Positions 1-6,407 are shown, counted from the stretch's first letter. The stretch is DNA of 7,603 nt from Acidimicrobiia bacterium (GCA_025934385.1 JAICYE010000090.1:1-7603), one strand, 5' to 3'. Numbers and translations: made by a program. The notes: a model not told the origin generated them from the sequence alone.

Positions 1-44
1 CCGGAGAGCTTCAGCAGCACTCTCCCCCACCGGCTCTCGGGCAC
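1..44 (-). CDS. pyrH: UMP kinase, N-terminal fragment (cut by window edge)
   Basis: Only the first 14 full codons are present. They read MPESRWGRVLLKLSG with a GTG start at 44-42. The stretch RVLLKLSG is the start of the amino-acid-kinase fold of bacterial UMP kinase (typically YKRVLLKLSGE). UMP kinase phosphorylates UMP to UDP with ATP in pyrimidine nucleotide synthesis in the cytoplasm. The start is well supported: a GGAGG ribosome binding site (54-50) directly follows the tsf stop codon TAA and sits 5 nt before GTG. The order rpsB-tsf-pyrH is conserved across bacteria, so the context agrees. The rest of the gene lies left of the window. The identification rests on a short peptide plus synteny, both seen directly. 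Confidence 0.86.
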   Translation of the reverse strand, partial: MPESRWGRVLLKLS

Positions 45-49
45 GGCCG

Positions 50-54
50 CCTCC
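50..54 (-). promoter_or_regulatory. ribosome binding site of pyrH
   Basis: GGAGG on the minus strand, directly abutting the tsf stop codon (TAA, 57-55) and 5 nt from the GTG at 44. It fixes the pyrH start and implies translational coupling between tsf and pyrH. Confidence 0.8.
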
Positions 55-906
55 TTACTCTTCGCCGACTTTGATCCGCACGAACCGGCTGATCTTCGCC
101 TCCGAGCCGAGCCCCGACAGCAGCGATGCGACGGTGACCTTGGGGTCGCGCACGAAGCCCTGCTCGGTGAGGACGTTGTCCTTGTAGAAGCCGCCGATCC
201 GGCCCTCGACGATCTTCGGGATGGCCTGCTCGGGCTTGCCCTCGTTGCGGGTCAGGTTCTCGAGGACGGCCCGCTCCGACTCGATCACGTCGGCCGGGAC
301 GTCCTCCCGGTTGACCCACCGGGGGGCGGCCGAGGCGATGTGGAGGGCGACATCGTGGCCCACCTCGATCGCCTTGGGGTCGGACGGATCGACGCCGCTG
401 AGCTCGACGAGGACGCCGATCGTGCCCCGTTCGTTCTGCACGTGCTTGTAGGCGTCGATGAGACCGCCGCTGACCTCGAACCGGGCGATCCGGCCGAGGC
501 CGATGTTCTCGCCCAGGGAGCCCGCCATTCCCTTCACGAAGTCCTCGACCGTGGTGGACGGGTCGCCGGCATAGGGCTTGGCGTTGACGTCCTCACCCTG
601 CTCCGCCACCTGGCGCGCCAGGGTGGCCACCGCCGCCTTGAACCCGTCGCCCTTGGCCACGAAGTCGGTCTCGCAGGTCAGCTCGACGAGGGCGCCGACG
701 TTGCCGTCGAGGTAGACGTCGACGGCCCCCTGGGTGGCGGCCCGGCCGGCCCGCTTGCCGGCGGCGGCCAGACCCTTCTCCCGGAGCCAGGTCTTGGCCT
801 TCTCGAGGTCGCCCTCGGACTCCTCGAGGGCGCGTTTGCAGTCCATCATCCCGGCGCCGGAGACCTTCCGGAGCGCGGCGACGTCCTTGGCGGAGATGTC
901 AGGCAT
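55..906 (-). CDS. tsf: translation elongation factor Ts
   Basis: EF-Ts is the guanine-nucleotide exchange factor that regenerates EF-Tu-GTP from EF-Tu-GDP in the cytoplasm. The protein is 283 aa, about the length of the E. coli protein. Visible parts are an N-terminal UBA-like domain at about residues 4-38 (DVAALRKVSGAGMMDCKRAL), the core motif TDFVAK at 80-85, which contains the TDF residues that contact EF-Tu, and the C-terminal signature around KIVEGRIGGFYKD followed by LTEQGFVRD. The ATG start (906-904) has GGAGAA (918-913) 6 nt upstream. The gene lies 20 nt downstream of rpsB and is followed at once by pyrH, so it is the middle gene of the rpsB-tsf-pyrH operon. Nothing unusual is seen. 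Confidence 0.98.
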   Translation of the reverse strand: MPDISAKDVAALRKVSGAGMMDCKRALEESEGDLEKAKTWLREKGLAAAGKRAGRAATQGAVDVYLDGNVGALVELTCETDFVAKGDGFKAAVATLARQVAEQGEDVNAKPYAGDPSTTVEDFVKGMAGSLGENIGLGRIARFEVSGGLIDAYKHVQNERGTIGVLVELSGVDPSDPKAIEVGHDVALHIASAAPRWVNREDVPADVIESERAVLENLTRNEGKPEQAIPKIVEGRIGGFYKDNVLTEQGFVRDPKVTVASLLSGLGSEAKISRFVRIKVGEE

Positions 907-926
907 GGGGGATTCTCCGAGTCCTC

Positions 927-1907
927 TCAGGCTTCGGGCGCCAAGTCGGCGCCGACGGGAGCGTCATTCGATTCAGCCGCCGGTGCTTCAGCCACCGGCT
1001 CGTCGGCGGAGGCCGGCTCGGCCGGCGCCTCGGCCTGGGCGGCGGCAGCCTCGGCGGCTGCCTGCTTGGCGGCGGCCAGGCGCTCCTCCCGCATCCGCTG
1101 GGCGGCGGCCGCCGCGGACCGGGCCCGGGCCGGGAGATCGGCCAGGAGGCGCTCGGCCGCGGGGTCGGGCGGGGGCGACGGAGCGGTCGGCTGGGGCTTC
1201 GGCAGCACGCGACCCTTGCGGGAGGCCATGTACCGGCCCTCCTCGACGGCGTCGGCGATGACGCGGCACATGAGGGCGCTGGCCCGGATGGCGTCGTCGT
1301 TGCCGGGGATCACGTAGTCGATGAGGTCGGGATCGCAGTTCGTGTCGACGACGGCCACCACCGGAATCCCGAGCTTGTTGGCCTCGGTGACGGCGATGTG
1401 CTCCTTCTTGGTGTCGATCACGAAGATGGCGTCGGGCTGGCGTTCCATGAACCGGATGCCGCCCAGGTTGCGCTTGAGCTTGTCGAGCTCCCGGCGCAGC
1501 AGGAGCGCCTCTTTCTTGGGCACGGCGGCGAAGTCGGGCGAGTTCACCTGGCGCTCGAGGTCGTTCATCTTCGAGACCCGGCCGTGGATGGTGGTGAAGT
1601 TGGTCAGCATCCCGCCGAGCCAGCGCTGGTTCACGTAGGGCATGCCGGAGCGGCCGGCGCCCTCGGCGATCGGCTCCTGGGCCTGCTTCTTCGTGCCGAT
1701 GAACATGATCGTGCCGCCCTCGGAGGCCAGATCGCGGGTGAAGTGGTAGGCCTTCTCGATCCGCTCCAGCGTCTGCTGGAGGTCGATGATGTAGATGCCG
1801 TTGCGCTCGCCGAAGATGAACCGCTTCATCTTGGGGTTCCAGCGCCGGGTCTGGTGGCCGAAGTGCACTCCGGCCTCCAGCAACTGCTTCATGGTCACGA
1901 CAGCCAC
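927..1907 (-). CDS. rpsB: 30S ribosomal protein S2 with a long Ala/Pro-rich C-terminal tail
   Basis: S2 is a structural protein of the small ribosomal subunit. The core (about residues 1-227) carries the family landmarks: [14 protein letters not shown] (15-28), [13 protein letters not shown] (35-47), FIGTKKQAQ (69-77), [14 protein letters not shown] (91-104), [24 protein letters not shown] (within 170-193, read in parts) and IPGNDDAIR (200-208). I chose the GTG at 1907-1905 because it gives [19 protein letters not shown], the usual actinobacterial N-terminus, with GAGGAAAGGA (1927-1918) 10 nt upstream. A TTG two codons earlier (1913-1911) is a weaker alternative. The open frame continues upstream without S2 homology. 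After residue 227 comes a tail of about 100 aa: Pro-rich (234-248), Ala/Arg-rich and probably helical (249-292), then acidic AEAP-like (293-326). tsf starts 20 nt downstream. Confidence 0.98.
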   Translation of the reverse strand: MAVVTMKQLLEAGVHFGHQTRRWNPKMKRFIFGERNGIYIIDLQQTLERIEKAYHFTRDLASEGGTIMFIGTKKQAQEPIAEGAGRSGMPYVNQRWLGGMLTNFTTIHGRVSKMNDLERQVNSPDFAAVPKKEALLLRRELDKLKRNLGGIRFMERQPDAIFVIDTKKEHIAVTEANKLGIPVVAVVDTNCDPDLIDYVIPGNDDAIRASALMCRVIADAVEEGRYMASRKGRVLPKPQPTAPSPPPDPAAERLLADLPARARSAAAAAQRMREERLAAAKQAAAEAAAAQAEAPAEPASADEPVAEAPAAESNDAPVGADLAPEA

Positions 1908-1917
1908 AAGCAAGACG

Positions 1918-1927
1918 TCCTTTCCTC
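1918..1927 (-). promoter_or_regulatory. ribosome binding site of rpsB
   Basis: Purine-rich GAGGAAAGGA on the minus strand, 10 nt before the GTG at 1907. It lies only 4 nt before an in-frame TTG at 1913, so spacing alone does not settle the start. Homology to MAVVTMKQ favours GTG. Confidence 0.6.
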
Positions 1928-2002
1928 GGTTCTGGTTCGTCCGCCCGCTGTTGATGCGCCTCATGGGCGCACACCGATGGACTGCTGCGGGCGTGTGAAT
2001 TT

Positions 2003-2020
2003 CCCGGCCGGGGAGCCGGG
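2003..2020 (-). other. hairpin in the putative rpsB leader
   Basis: CCCGGC and GCCGGG form a 6-bp perfect stem with a 6-nt loop. It would lie just after the transcript start if the -10 element at 2035-2030 is used. On the minus strand it is followed by AAATT. It could be part of a leader that controls rpsB, but no known S2-binding motif is recognised. GC-rich DNA forms such stems often, so this is weak. Confidence 0.3.
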
Positions 2021-2029
2021 ATGCCGCCC

Positions 2030-2035
2030 AGTGTA
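2030..2035 (-). promoter_or_regulatory. possible -10 element of the rpsB-tsf-pyrH promoter
   Basis: TACACT on the minus strand fits the actinobacterial TANNNT -10 pattern. It would place the transcript start near 2023 and give a 5' leader of about 115 nt before the rpsB GTG. No convincing -35 hexamer is seen 16-18 nt upstream. A promoter in this 242-bp gap is expected for a ribosomal protein operon, but the exact site is inference. Confidence 0.4.
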
Positions 2036-2081
2036 GCGGGGCGGCCCAGGGACCCCACGAGCCCGACCCATCCCGCCGTGG

Positions 2082-2150
2082 GGTGCAACCGGTCGCGCTC
2101 GGGCGGCGTTGACGGCCGTGAACACCGGGCACGCCGCAACCGGTTGCACC
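2082..2150 (-). repeat. nested inverted repeat between the M23 gene and rpsB (operator pair or terminator)
   Basis: Outer arms GGTGCAACCGGT (2082-2093) and ACCGGTTGCACC (2139-2150) are perfectly complementary over 12 bp. A second complementary pair, GCGGCGT (2103-2109) and ACGCCGC (2131-2137), is nested inside. The central segment holds the palindrome ACGGCCGT (2112-2119). The right outer arm ends on the first base of the M23 stop codon. As RNA this could fold into a long hairpin ending the upstream transcript, but no U-tract follows. As DNA, each arm is also a dyad: GCAACCGGTTGC (2136-2147, perfect) and GCAACCGGTCGC (2085-2096, one mismatch), 51 bp apart. The structure is seen; the role is not known. 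Confidence 0.55.
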
Positions 2151-2686
2151 TAACGGCGAGACGGGCAGGGCGGCCGGTCGAGGGGGGCGAGGGAGATCCG
2201 GGGCGGCGGTGGGGCGGCGAAGAGCGGCGCCGGGTCCTGCGGCTGGCCGGCGACCCGGTAGCCGAAGTGCAGGACGCCGGGGCCGTGGCCCGGGCCGGCG
2301 GCGCCCGATTCACCGAGGACGTCGCCCCGGCGGACGGGCGGCCCGGGCCCCACGACGACCCGGCGGAGGTAGGCGTACGTGGTGCGGCGGCCGCCGGCGT
2401 GGTCCACGGCGACGGCGAAGGCCGCCCGTCCGACCCGGCCGGCGAAGACGACGACACCGTCGCCGGCGGCGCGGACCGGCGTGCCCGGCGGCGCGGCGTA
2501 GTCGAGCCCGAGATGCCGGGGCCCGAACGGCCGCCCCGGCGGCTCGAACCCCCTCACGACGGGCCCGCCAACCGGCGGCGACCACTCCCCGGCACCCGCA
2601 GCCGTCGCAGCCGACGCCGCGGACGCCGGGGGCCCAAAAGCGACGAGAACGACACTGACAGCGACGGCGACCCAGCTTCGCTTCAC
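2150..2686 (-). CDS. secreted M23-family (LytM-like) peptidase domain protein, degenerate active site
   Basis: A 178-aa protein with an N-terminal signal peptide (MKRSW, then a hydrophobic run to about residue 19, then ASAASA), so probably exported. Residues 40-150 form a LytM/M23 beta-domain: HLGLD (58-62), [17 protein letters not shown] (67-83), VRRGDVLG (118-125) and LHFGYR (139-144). The zinc ligands H58, D62 and H140 of the HxxxD and HxH motifs are kept. The first His of HxH is V138, and the His normally found in YxHL is Y106 (YAYL). From memory, rpsB-adjacent M23 homologs in other actinobacteria are altered similarly (for example CLHWGLR). It may therefore bind peptidoglycan or act as a regulator rather than cut cross-links. 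The GTG start (2686-2684) has GGGAGG (2696-2691) 4 nt upstream. It lies 57 nt downstream of the sigma factor gene. Confidence 0.85.
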   Translation of the reverse strand: MKRSWVAVAVSVVLVAFGPPASAASAATAAGAGEWSPPVGGPVVRGFEPPGRPFGPRHLGLDYAAPPGTPVRAAGDGVVVFAGRVGRAAFAVAVDHAGGRRTTYAYLRRVVVGPGPPVRRGDVLGESGAAGPGHGPGVLHFGYRVAGQPQDPAPLFAAPPPPRISLAPLDRPPCPSRR

Positions 2687-2743
2687 TCTTCCTCCCGGGG
2701 ACGCGTTGATACGGGCCTGGGGGAAGAGAAGTGGCCGGGGAGG

Positions 2744-3526
2744 CTACCCGGCGAGGCCGCGTTCGGGCTCCAGCAGGCGGGAGCGGAGCTGGAGGATGCC
2801 CTTGGTGTGGATCTGGCACACCCGGCTCTCGGTCACGCCGAGGACCTGGCCGATCTCGGCCAGGGTGAGGCCCTCGTAGTAGTAGAGGGTGAGGACGAGG
2901 CGCTCCCGCTCGGGCATGCCCTCGACCGCCTCGGCCAGGATCTGCTTGATCTCCTGGACCTCGAAGGCCTCGACCGGGTCGTCGGTGCCGTCGGCGATGG
3001 TGTCGGCCAGCGTCGACTGGCCTCCCTCGCCGGTGTCGGGCCCGCTCAGCAGCTCGTCGAGGGGGACGATGCCGACCAGCGAGATCTGGGACAGCGTCTG
3101 GGTGAACTGCTCCCGGGTCATCGACAGCTCCGAGACGACCTCGTGCTCCTCCGGGGTGCGGTGCAGCTCCCCTTCCAGCTTGGCGTAGGCCCGCTCGATG
3201 GCCCGGGCCTTGGCCCGCACCGACCGGGGCACCCAGTCGATGGTCCGCAGCTCGTCGATGATGGCGCCCTTGATGCGGGACATGGCGTACGTCTCGAACT
3301 TGTAGCCCCGGGAGAGGTCGAACTTCTCGATGGCGTCCATCAGGCCGAAGATGCCGTAACTGACCAGGTCGGACTGCTCGACGTTCTGCGGCAGGCCGAC
3401 GGCGACACGGCCGGCCACGAACTTCACCAGCGGCGAGTAGTGGAGGATCAGCCGGTCGCGCAGGTCGCGGCGACCGGTCGCCTTGTATTCCTGCCAGAGT
3501 TCCTCGATCACGCTGGCGTCGTCCAC
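2744..3526 (-). CDS. whiG: RNA polymerase sigma factor of the WhiG/FliA type (sigma-28 family)
   Basis: A 260-aa alternative sigma factor that directs RNA polymerase to a special promoter class. Region 2 is clear: [19 protein letters not shown] (52-70), [20 protein letters not shown] (73-92) and WVPRSVR (98-104), the -10 recognition helix. Region 3 spans about 105-160 ([20 protein letters not shown] and on). Region 4 carries the -35 binding helix-turn-helix [20 protein letters not shown] (220-239). There is no region 1.1. In Streptomyces WhiG controls sporulation and is held by the c-di-GMP-dependent anti-sigma RsiG; FliA controls motility elsewhere. No target or anti-sigma gene is visible here, so the role in this organism is open. 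The GTG start has AGAGGAA overlapping the xerC stop, 9 nt away, which indicates co-transcription and coupling with xerC. Confidence 0.93.
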   Translation of the reverse strand: MDDASVIEELWQEYKATGRRDLRDRLILHYSPLVKFVAGRVAVGLPQNVEQSDLVSYGIFGLMDAIEKFDLSRGYKFETYAMSRIKGAIIDELRTIDWVPRSVRAKARAIERAYAKLEGELHRTPEEHEVVSELSMTREQFTQTLSQISLVGIVPLDELLSGPDTGEGGQSTLADTIADGTDDPVEAFEVQEIKQILAEAVEGMPERERLVLTLYYYEGLTLAEIGQVLGVTESRVCQIHTKGILQLRSRLLEPERGLAG

Positions 3527-3535
3527 CAGGTTCCT

Positions 3536-4435
3536 CTAGGCACGGGGATGGGTCGCGTCATAGACCGCCCGAAGGCGGTCCTTGGTGAGATGAGTGTATA
3601 GCTGGGTCGTCGCCACATCGGCGTGCCCGAGAAGTTCCTGGACGGCCCGGAGGTCGGCGCCGCCCTCCAGAAGATGGGTGGCGTAGGCGTGCCGGAGGGT
3701 GTGGGGGCTGATGGCCCGACCGTCGCTGAGCAGGCGACGTTCGAGGATCCGCCGGGCGTCGCGGGGCGTCAGGCGGCGCCCCCGGCGGTTCAGGAAGAGG
3801 GCGTCGGGGGGCGTCAGCGGGCCGGAGAGATTTGTCCGCCCGGCGGCGAGATAGGCCCGGATCGCGGCGATCGCGGCCTCCCCCAGCGGGACCCGGCGGA
3901 TCTTCGACCGTTTCCCGAGGACGGTGACGAGGCCGGTCCGCAGGTCGACGTCGGACGGGCCGAGCCCACACAGCTCGCTGATCCGTAAGCCGGCGCCGTA
4001 GAGGACCTCGAGGACTGCGGCATCCCGGAGCGCCACCGCTGCCGCTGCCGCCACCGCCTCCTCCTCGGGGACGGGAGGCGCCTCGTCGAGCAAGGTGGCC
4101 ACCTCGGCGGCCTTCGGCACCTTCGGCAGCCGCCGGTCGCCCTTCGGGGCCCGGAGGTTCCGGGTCGGGTCGGCGGCCACCATCCCCCGCCGGCGGAGCC
4201 AGCCGAAGAAGGCCCGCAGCGCCGCCGCCTTGCGGGCGATGGTCGGCCGGGCCATTCCCCGGGTCGTGAGGTAGGCGAGGTACCGCCGCAGGACGAGATG
4301 GTCGACAGATTCCGGACCGGCGGCGGCGCCCCGCTCCGCCCAGGTCACGAACTGCCGCAGGTCGCTCTCGTAGGCCGTGCGGGTGTGGGGGCTGGCGCCG
4401 GTCAGGGAGGCGATGAACTCGGCGACGGGCCACAT
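3536..4435 (-). CDS. xerC: site-specific tyrosine recombinase XerC
   Basis: Xer recombinases resolve chromosome dimers at dif sites near the terminus by strand exchange through a 3'-phosphotyrosine. The protein is 299 aa, normal for the family. The N-terminal SAM-like core-binding domain covers about 1-90 (TRTAYESDLRQFVTW, then LRRYLAYLTTRGMARPTIARK). The catalytic domain covers about 105-299 and all catalytic residues are present: R151 (GLRISEL), K175 (VLGKRSK), H245 and R248 (HTLRHAYATHL), H271 (LLGHADV) and nucleophile Y280 (TTQLYTHL). I chose the ATG at 4435-4433, 5 nt after the rnhB stop. The open frame extends further upstream but only as an overlap with rnhB. There is no strong ribosome binding site, so translation is probably coupled to rnhB. 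A phage integrase is unlikely given the core-gene neighbours; XerC rather than XerD is inferred from location. Confidence 0.92.
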   Translation of the reverse strand: MWPVAEFIASLTGASPHTRTAYESDLRQFVTWAERGAAAGPESVDHLVLRRYLAYLTTRGMARPTIARKAAALRAFFGWLRRRGMVAADPTRNLRAPKGDRRLPKVPKAAEVATLLDEAPPVPEEEAVAAAAAVALRDAAVLEVLYGAGLRISELCGLGPSDVDLRTGLVTVLGKRSKIRRVPLGEAAIAAIRAYLAAGRTNLSGPLTPPDALFLNRRGRRLTPRDARRILERRLLSDGRAISPHTLRHAYATHLLEGGADLRAVQELLGHADVATTQLYTHLTKDRLRAVYDATHPRA

Positions 4436-4440
4436 CCGGA

Positions 4441-5163
4441 TCAGGAGAACAGCGTCAGGTCGACCGCCGGCCGCTCGCCCCAGGGCAGGTTCTCCATGTA
4501 GATCCACGACCGGCGGTGGATGGCCGTCGGGCCGTAGCCGAGGAGGGCGCAGCGGTGGCGGTGCGACGGGTAGCCCCGGTTGGTGTCGAAGTCGTAGCCG
4601 GGATAGCACTCGGCCTCGGCGGCCATCATCCGGTCCCGCGTGACCTTGGCCACGATCGACGCCGCCGCCACCGACAGGCACAGGGCGTCGCCGTCGATGA
4701 CCGTCCGCACCTGGTCAGGCCGGGCGAAATAGTCGTGGTTCCCGTCGAGGATGATCCGGTCGGGAACGCAGCCGGCCCCGGCCAGGCCGGTCAGGGCCCG
4801 CTCCCCCGCCAGCCGGAGGGCGGCGGTCATGCCGAGGTCGTCGCACTCGGCGGGGCTGGCGTGGCCGACGGCGGCCGCCACCGCCCATCCCAGGATCTTC
4901 GGGTACAGCGTCTCCCGCTGTTCGAGCGTGAGCTCTTTGGAGTCGCGCACCCGGAGGATCCGCTTCGGCGCCGGCCCGATCACCACCGCCCCGACGCTGA
5001 CCGGGCCGGCCCAGGCCCCCCGGCCGACCTCGTCGACGCCGCACACCAGCGCGGCGCCTTCGTCGAAACAGCCCTGCTCCACCAGGAGCTTGGGGGCCGC
5101 CGGCCGGCGGGCTTTGCGGGCGGCGCCGTTCTGCCGCCCGGAGACCCTGACCGCCGACGCCAT
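4441..5163 (-). CDS. rnhB: ribonuclease HII
   Basis: RNase HII cuts RNA in RNA-DNA hybrids and removes single ribonucleotides misincorporated in DNA. The protein is 240 aa. The active-site set is intact: D44 and E45 in GVDEVGRG (42-49), D140 in ILDGNHDY (138-145), and D159 in the IDGDA segment before SVAAASIVAKVTRDRMM (164-180). DSKELT (74-79) is the family's DSK motif. Residues 1-25 form a basic, poorly conserved N-terminal extension (RKARRPAAPK), common in actinobacterial homologs. The ATG (5163-5161) has no good ribosome binding site in the 25-nt gap to the preceding gene. A later start such as the GTG of V28 (LLVEQGCF) remains possible, so the N-terminus is uncertain. It is followed by xerC after 5 nt, probably as one operon. 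Confidence 0.95.
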   Translation of the reverse strand: MASAVRVSGRQNGAARKARRPAAPKLLVEQGCFDEGAALVCGVDEVGRGAWAGPVSVGAVVIGPAPKRILRVRDSKELTLEQRETLYPKILGWAVAAAVGHASPAECDDLGMTAALRLAGERALTGLAGAGCVPDRIILDGNHDYFARPDQVRTVIDGDALCLSVAAASIVAKVTRDRMMAAEAECYPGYDFDTNRGYPSHRHRCALLGYGPTAIHRRSWIYMENLPWGERPAVDLTLFS

Positions 5164-5188
5164 GGACCGGGACGGTACCAGGCGGCGC

Positions 5189-6292
5189 CTAGCTCGTGAT
5201 GGAGGTGAAGCTGAACACGCCCGGGCTGCCCGGATCGACCGTCGCCTTGACCCACTTGTTGGTCCCGCTGTCGCCGTAGGTCTCCAGCCGGGTGAAGTTG
5301 GGGACCGTCGGCCAGGGGTGGTCGAGGGTGAACTTGTGCGAGTCGCCGTGGACGAGGACCACCGGCTTGCCGAACGTGATCGTCCGTTTCTTGAGCGTCG
5401 CCACCAGCGAGGCGTCGGAGGAGCCGTTGAACGGGTCGTCCTGCCAGATGACCATCACCGCCGGGGCCTTCGTCGCCTCGGCCTGGTCGAAGGCGGCGTT
5501 GAGCCAGGCGACGTTGGCGGCGTGGCGGGCCGAGGTCTCGCCGGCACTCGGGCTCTTGCTGCTCGGCCCGGGGACGTCGAGGGTGGTGAAGACCACGCCC
5601 CCCTTCGTCCAGCGGGCGTTCTCGACGTAGGTCTTCTGCCGCGTGAGCGGGATCTTCGTCACGCCGAGCGAGTTGGGGGTCGAGAAGAAGATCCTCCGGA
5701 GCGAGGCGATCCGGGTCAGGGCGTTCTTGCAGTCGGTCCACTCGTTGTCGCCCGGCGTGTAGATGAACGGCTCCGAGAACCCGTTGAAGGCGTTGTAGAC
5801 GGCCTTGTCGCGGGTGTCGCTGCAGGGCATCGGCTGCGGCTTGGTGTCGCCGTCGTGGGTCACGAAGGCGAGGTTGTACTTCGCCATCTGGGCCCGGACC
5901 CGCAGCAGCGTGGCGTCCTCGCCGCTGTTGTAGCCGGTGTCGCCGATCAGTCCGATCTCGAAGGCCGCCGACGACTTCGGCGGCATCGTCGTCGTCGTGG
6001 TCGTGGACGTCGTGGTCGTGGACGTCGTGGTCGTGGACGTCGTGGTCGTGGACGTCGTGGTCGTGGACGTCGTCGTTGTGGACGTTGACGTCGGGTCGGT
6101 GACCGGCGGCGTGGTCGGATCCGTCACCGTGGTGTCGGTCGACGGCGGGGTCGACGTCTCCGTCGTTGCCGTGTCCGCGGTCGACCCCTCGTCGCCGACC
6201 GCCCGGGCCGCCGTACCGACGAGCGCGCCGGAGCCCAGCAGCGTGGTGACGATCAGCAACCGGGCGAGTCGGGCTCGGAAGGCGGCGGACAA
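5189..6292 (-). CDS. secreted calcineurin-like metallophosphoesterase family protein with a Ser/Thr-repeat linker
   Basis: A 367-aa protein. Residues 1-31 are a signal peptide (basic RARLARLL, hydrophobic core, AARA near the cleavage site), so export is expected. Residues 34-102 are a Thr-rich low-complexity linker with repeated STTTT. Residues 110-367 are a globular domain with metallophosphoesterase-like landmarks in order: LIGDTGY (115-121), THDGDTK (145-151), YTPGDNEWTDC (178-188), TLDVPG (237-242), VIWQDDPF (281-288) and VVLVHGDSHKF (311-321). The GDNEWTDC and HGDSHKF motifs resemble a bacterial phosphoesterase-like family of unknown substrate. C157 and C188 could form a disulfide. Compared with classical enzymes, DxH is DTG, GNHE is GDNE and GHxH is GDSH, so activity is uncertain. 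The TTG start (6292-6290) is set by AAGGAG (6306-6301), 8 nt upstream. It is followed by rnhB after 25 nt. Confidence 0.78.
   Translation of the reverse strand: MSAAFRARLARLLIVTTLLGSGALVGTAARAVGDEGSTADTATTETSTPPSTDTTVTDPTTPPVTDPTSTSTTTTSTTTTSTTTTSTTTTSTTTTSTTTTTTMPPKSSAAFEIGLIGDTGYNSGEDATLLRVRAQMAKYNLAFVTHDGDTKPQPMPCSDTRDKAVYNAFNGFSEPFIYTPGDNEWTDCKNALTRIASLRRIFFSTPNSLGVTKIPLTRQKTYVENARWTKGGVVFTTLDVPGPSSKSPSAGETSARHAANVAWLNAAFDQAEATKAPAVMVIWQDDPFNGSSDASLVATLKKRTITFGKPVVLVHGDSHKFTLDHPWPTVPNFTRLETYGDSGTNKWVKATVDPGSPGVFSFTSITS
5997..6086. repeat. 15-bp tandem repeat, five perfect copies and one degenerate copy
   Basis: The unit gtggtcgtggacgtc (plus strand) occurs five times without a mismatch at 5997-6071, then once with changes at 6072-6086 (gtcgttgtggacgtt). 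On the minus strand each unit encodes five residues of the STTTT linker of the phosphoesterase-like protein. Since 15 bp is five codons, gain or loss of copies changes linker length without breaking the frame. Perfect identity at the DNA level suggests recent expansion by slippage or recombination. Confidence 0.9.
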
Positions 6293-6300
6293 CGGAACGT

Positions 6301-6306
6301 CTCCTT
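6301..6306 (-). promoter_or_regulatory. ribosome binding site deciding a TTG start
   Basis: AAGGAG on the minus strand lies 8 nt before TTG (6292-6290). The signal peptide begins directly after this TTG, and no ATG or GTG between this site and the hydrophobic core gives as complete a signal peptide. Confidence 0.65.
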
Positions 6307-6352
6307 CGGACGGAACATCAGGGAAACGACCACTCTGCGTGGCAAGAGCGCA

Positions 6353-6381
6353 ATCAGTAAGTTCCGCCCGTTGCGGTGCAA
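6353..6381 (-). promoter_or_regulatory. weak promoter candidate for the phosphoesterase-like gene
   Basis: On the minus strand TTGCAC (6381-6376) and ACTGAT (6358-6353) are separated by 17 nt. Each matches the sigma-70 consensus in only three of six positions. The site lies in the 162-bp gap before the gene, where a promoter would be expected, but the match is poor. Confidence 0.2.
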
Positions 6382-6388
6382 TCCTTCC

Positions 6389-6407
6389 GGCCGGGCGCTA
6401 TCCGGCC
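6389..6407 (-). terminator. possible hairpin terminator after the rpiB-like gene
   Basis: GGCCGG (6389-6394) and CCGGCC (6402-6407) form a 6-bp GC-only stem with a 7-nt loop, about 50 nt after the rpiB stop codon. A smaller stem, CGCCG/CGGCG with a 4-nt loop (6436-6449), directly follows the stop. Neither is followed by a T-run on the minus strand, so intrinsic termination is only a possibility. The rest of the 6293-6454 gap shows nothing recognisable. Confidence 0.3.

Noticed and set aside
340..1317. Plus-strand open frame of 325 codons opposite tsf and rpsB
   Set aside because: Both opposite genes are certain, and the frame shows no domain or ribosome binding site.
1908..2149. Small protein gene in the gap upstream of rpsB
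   Set aside because: The short frames here lack a ribosome binding site and conserved motifs; the rpsB frame extension across the gap has no S2 homology.
2021..3601. Plus-strand open frame of 526 codons opposite the M23 and sigma factor genes
   Set aside because: It lies antisense to two well-supported genes, has Gly/Arg/Asp-rich composition without motifs, and long antisense frames are expected in GC-rich DNA.
3536..4435. Phage or transposon integrase marking an integration site
   Set aside because: The protein has XerC length and full Xer motifs, sits in a conserved rnhB-whiG-rpsB context, and no attachment repeats or mobile genes are nearby.
5997..6086. CRISPR-like array
   Set aside because: The 15-bp units are contiguous with no spacers and encode a protein linker in frame.
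4751..6088. Plus-strand open frame of 445 codons ending in a Gly/Arg repeat
   Set aside because: It is the reverse of rnhB and of the phosphoesterase-like gene; its repeat is only the antisense reading of the STTTT-coding units.
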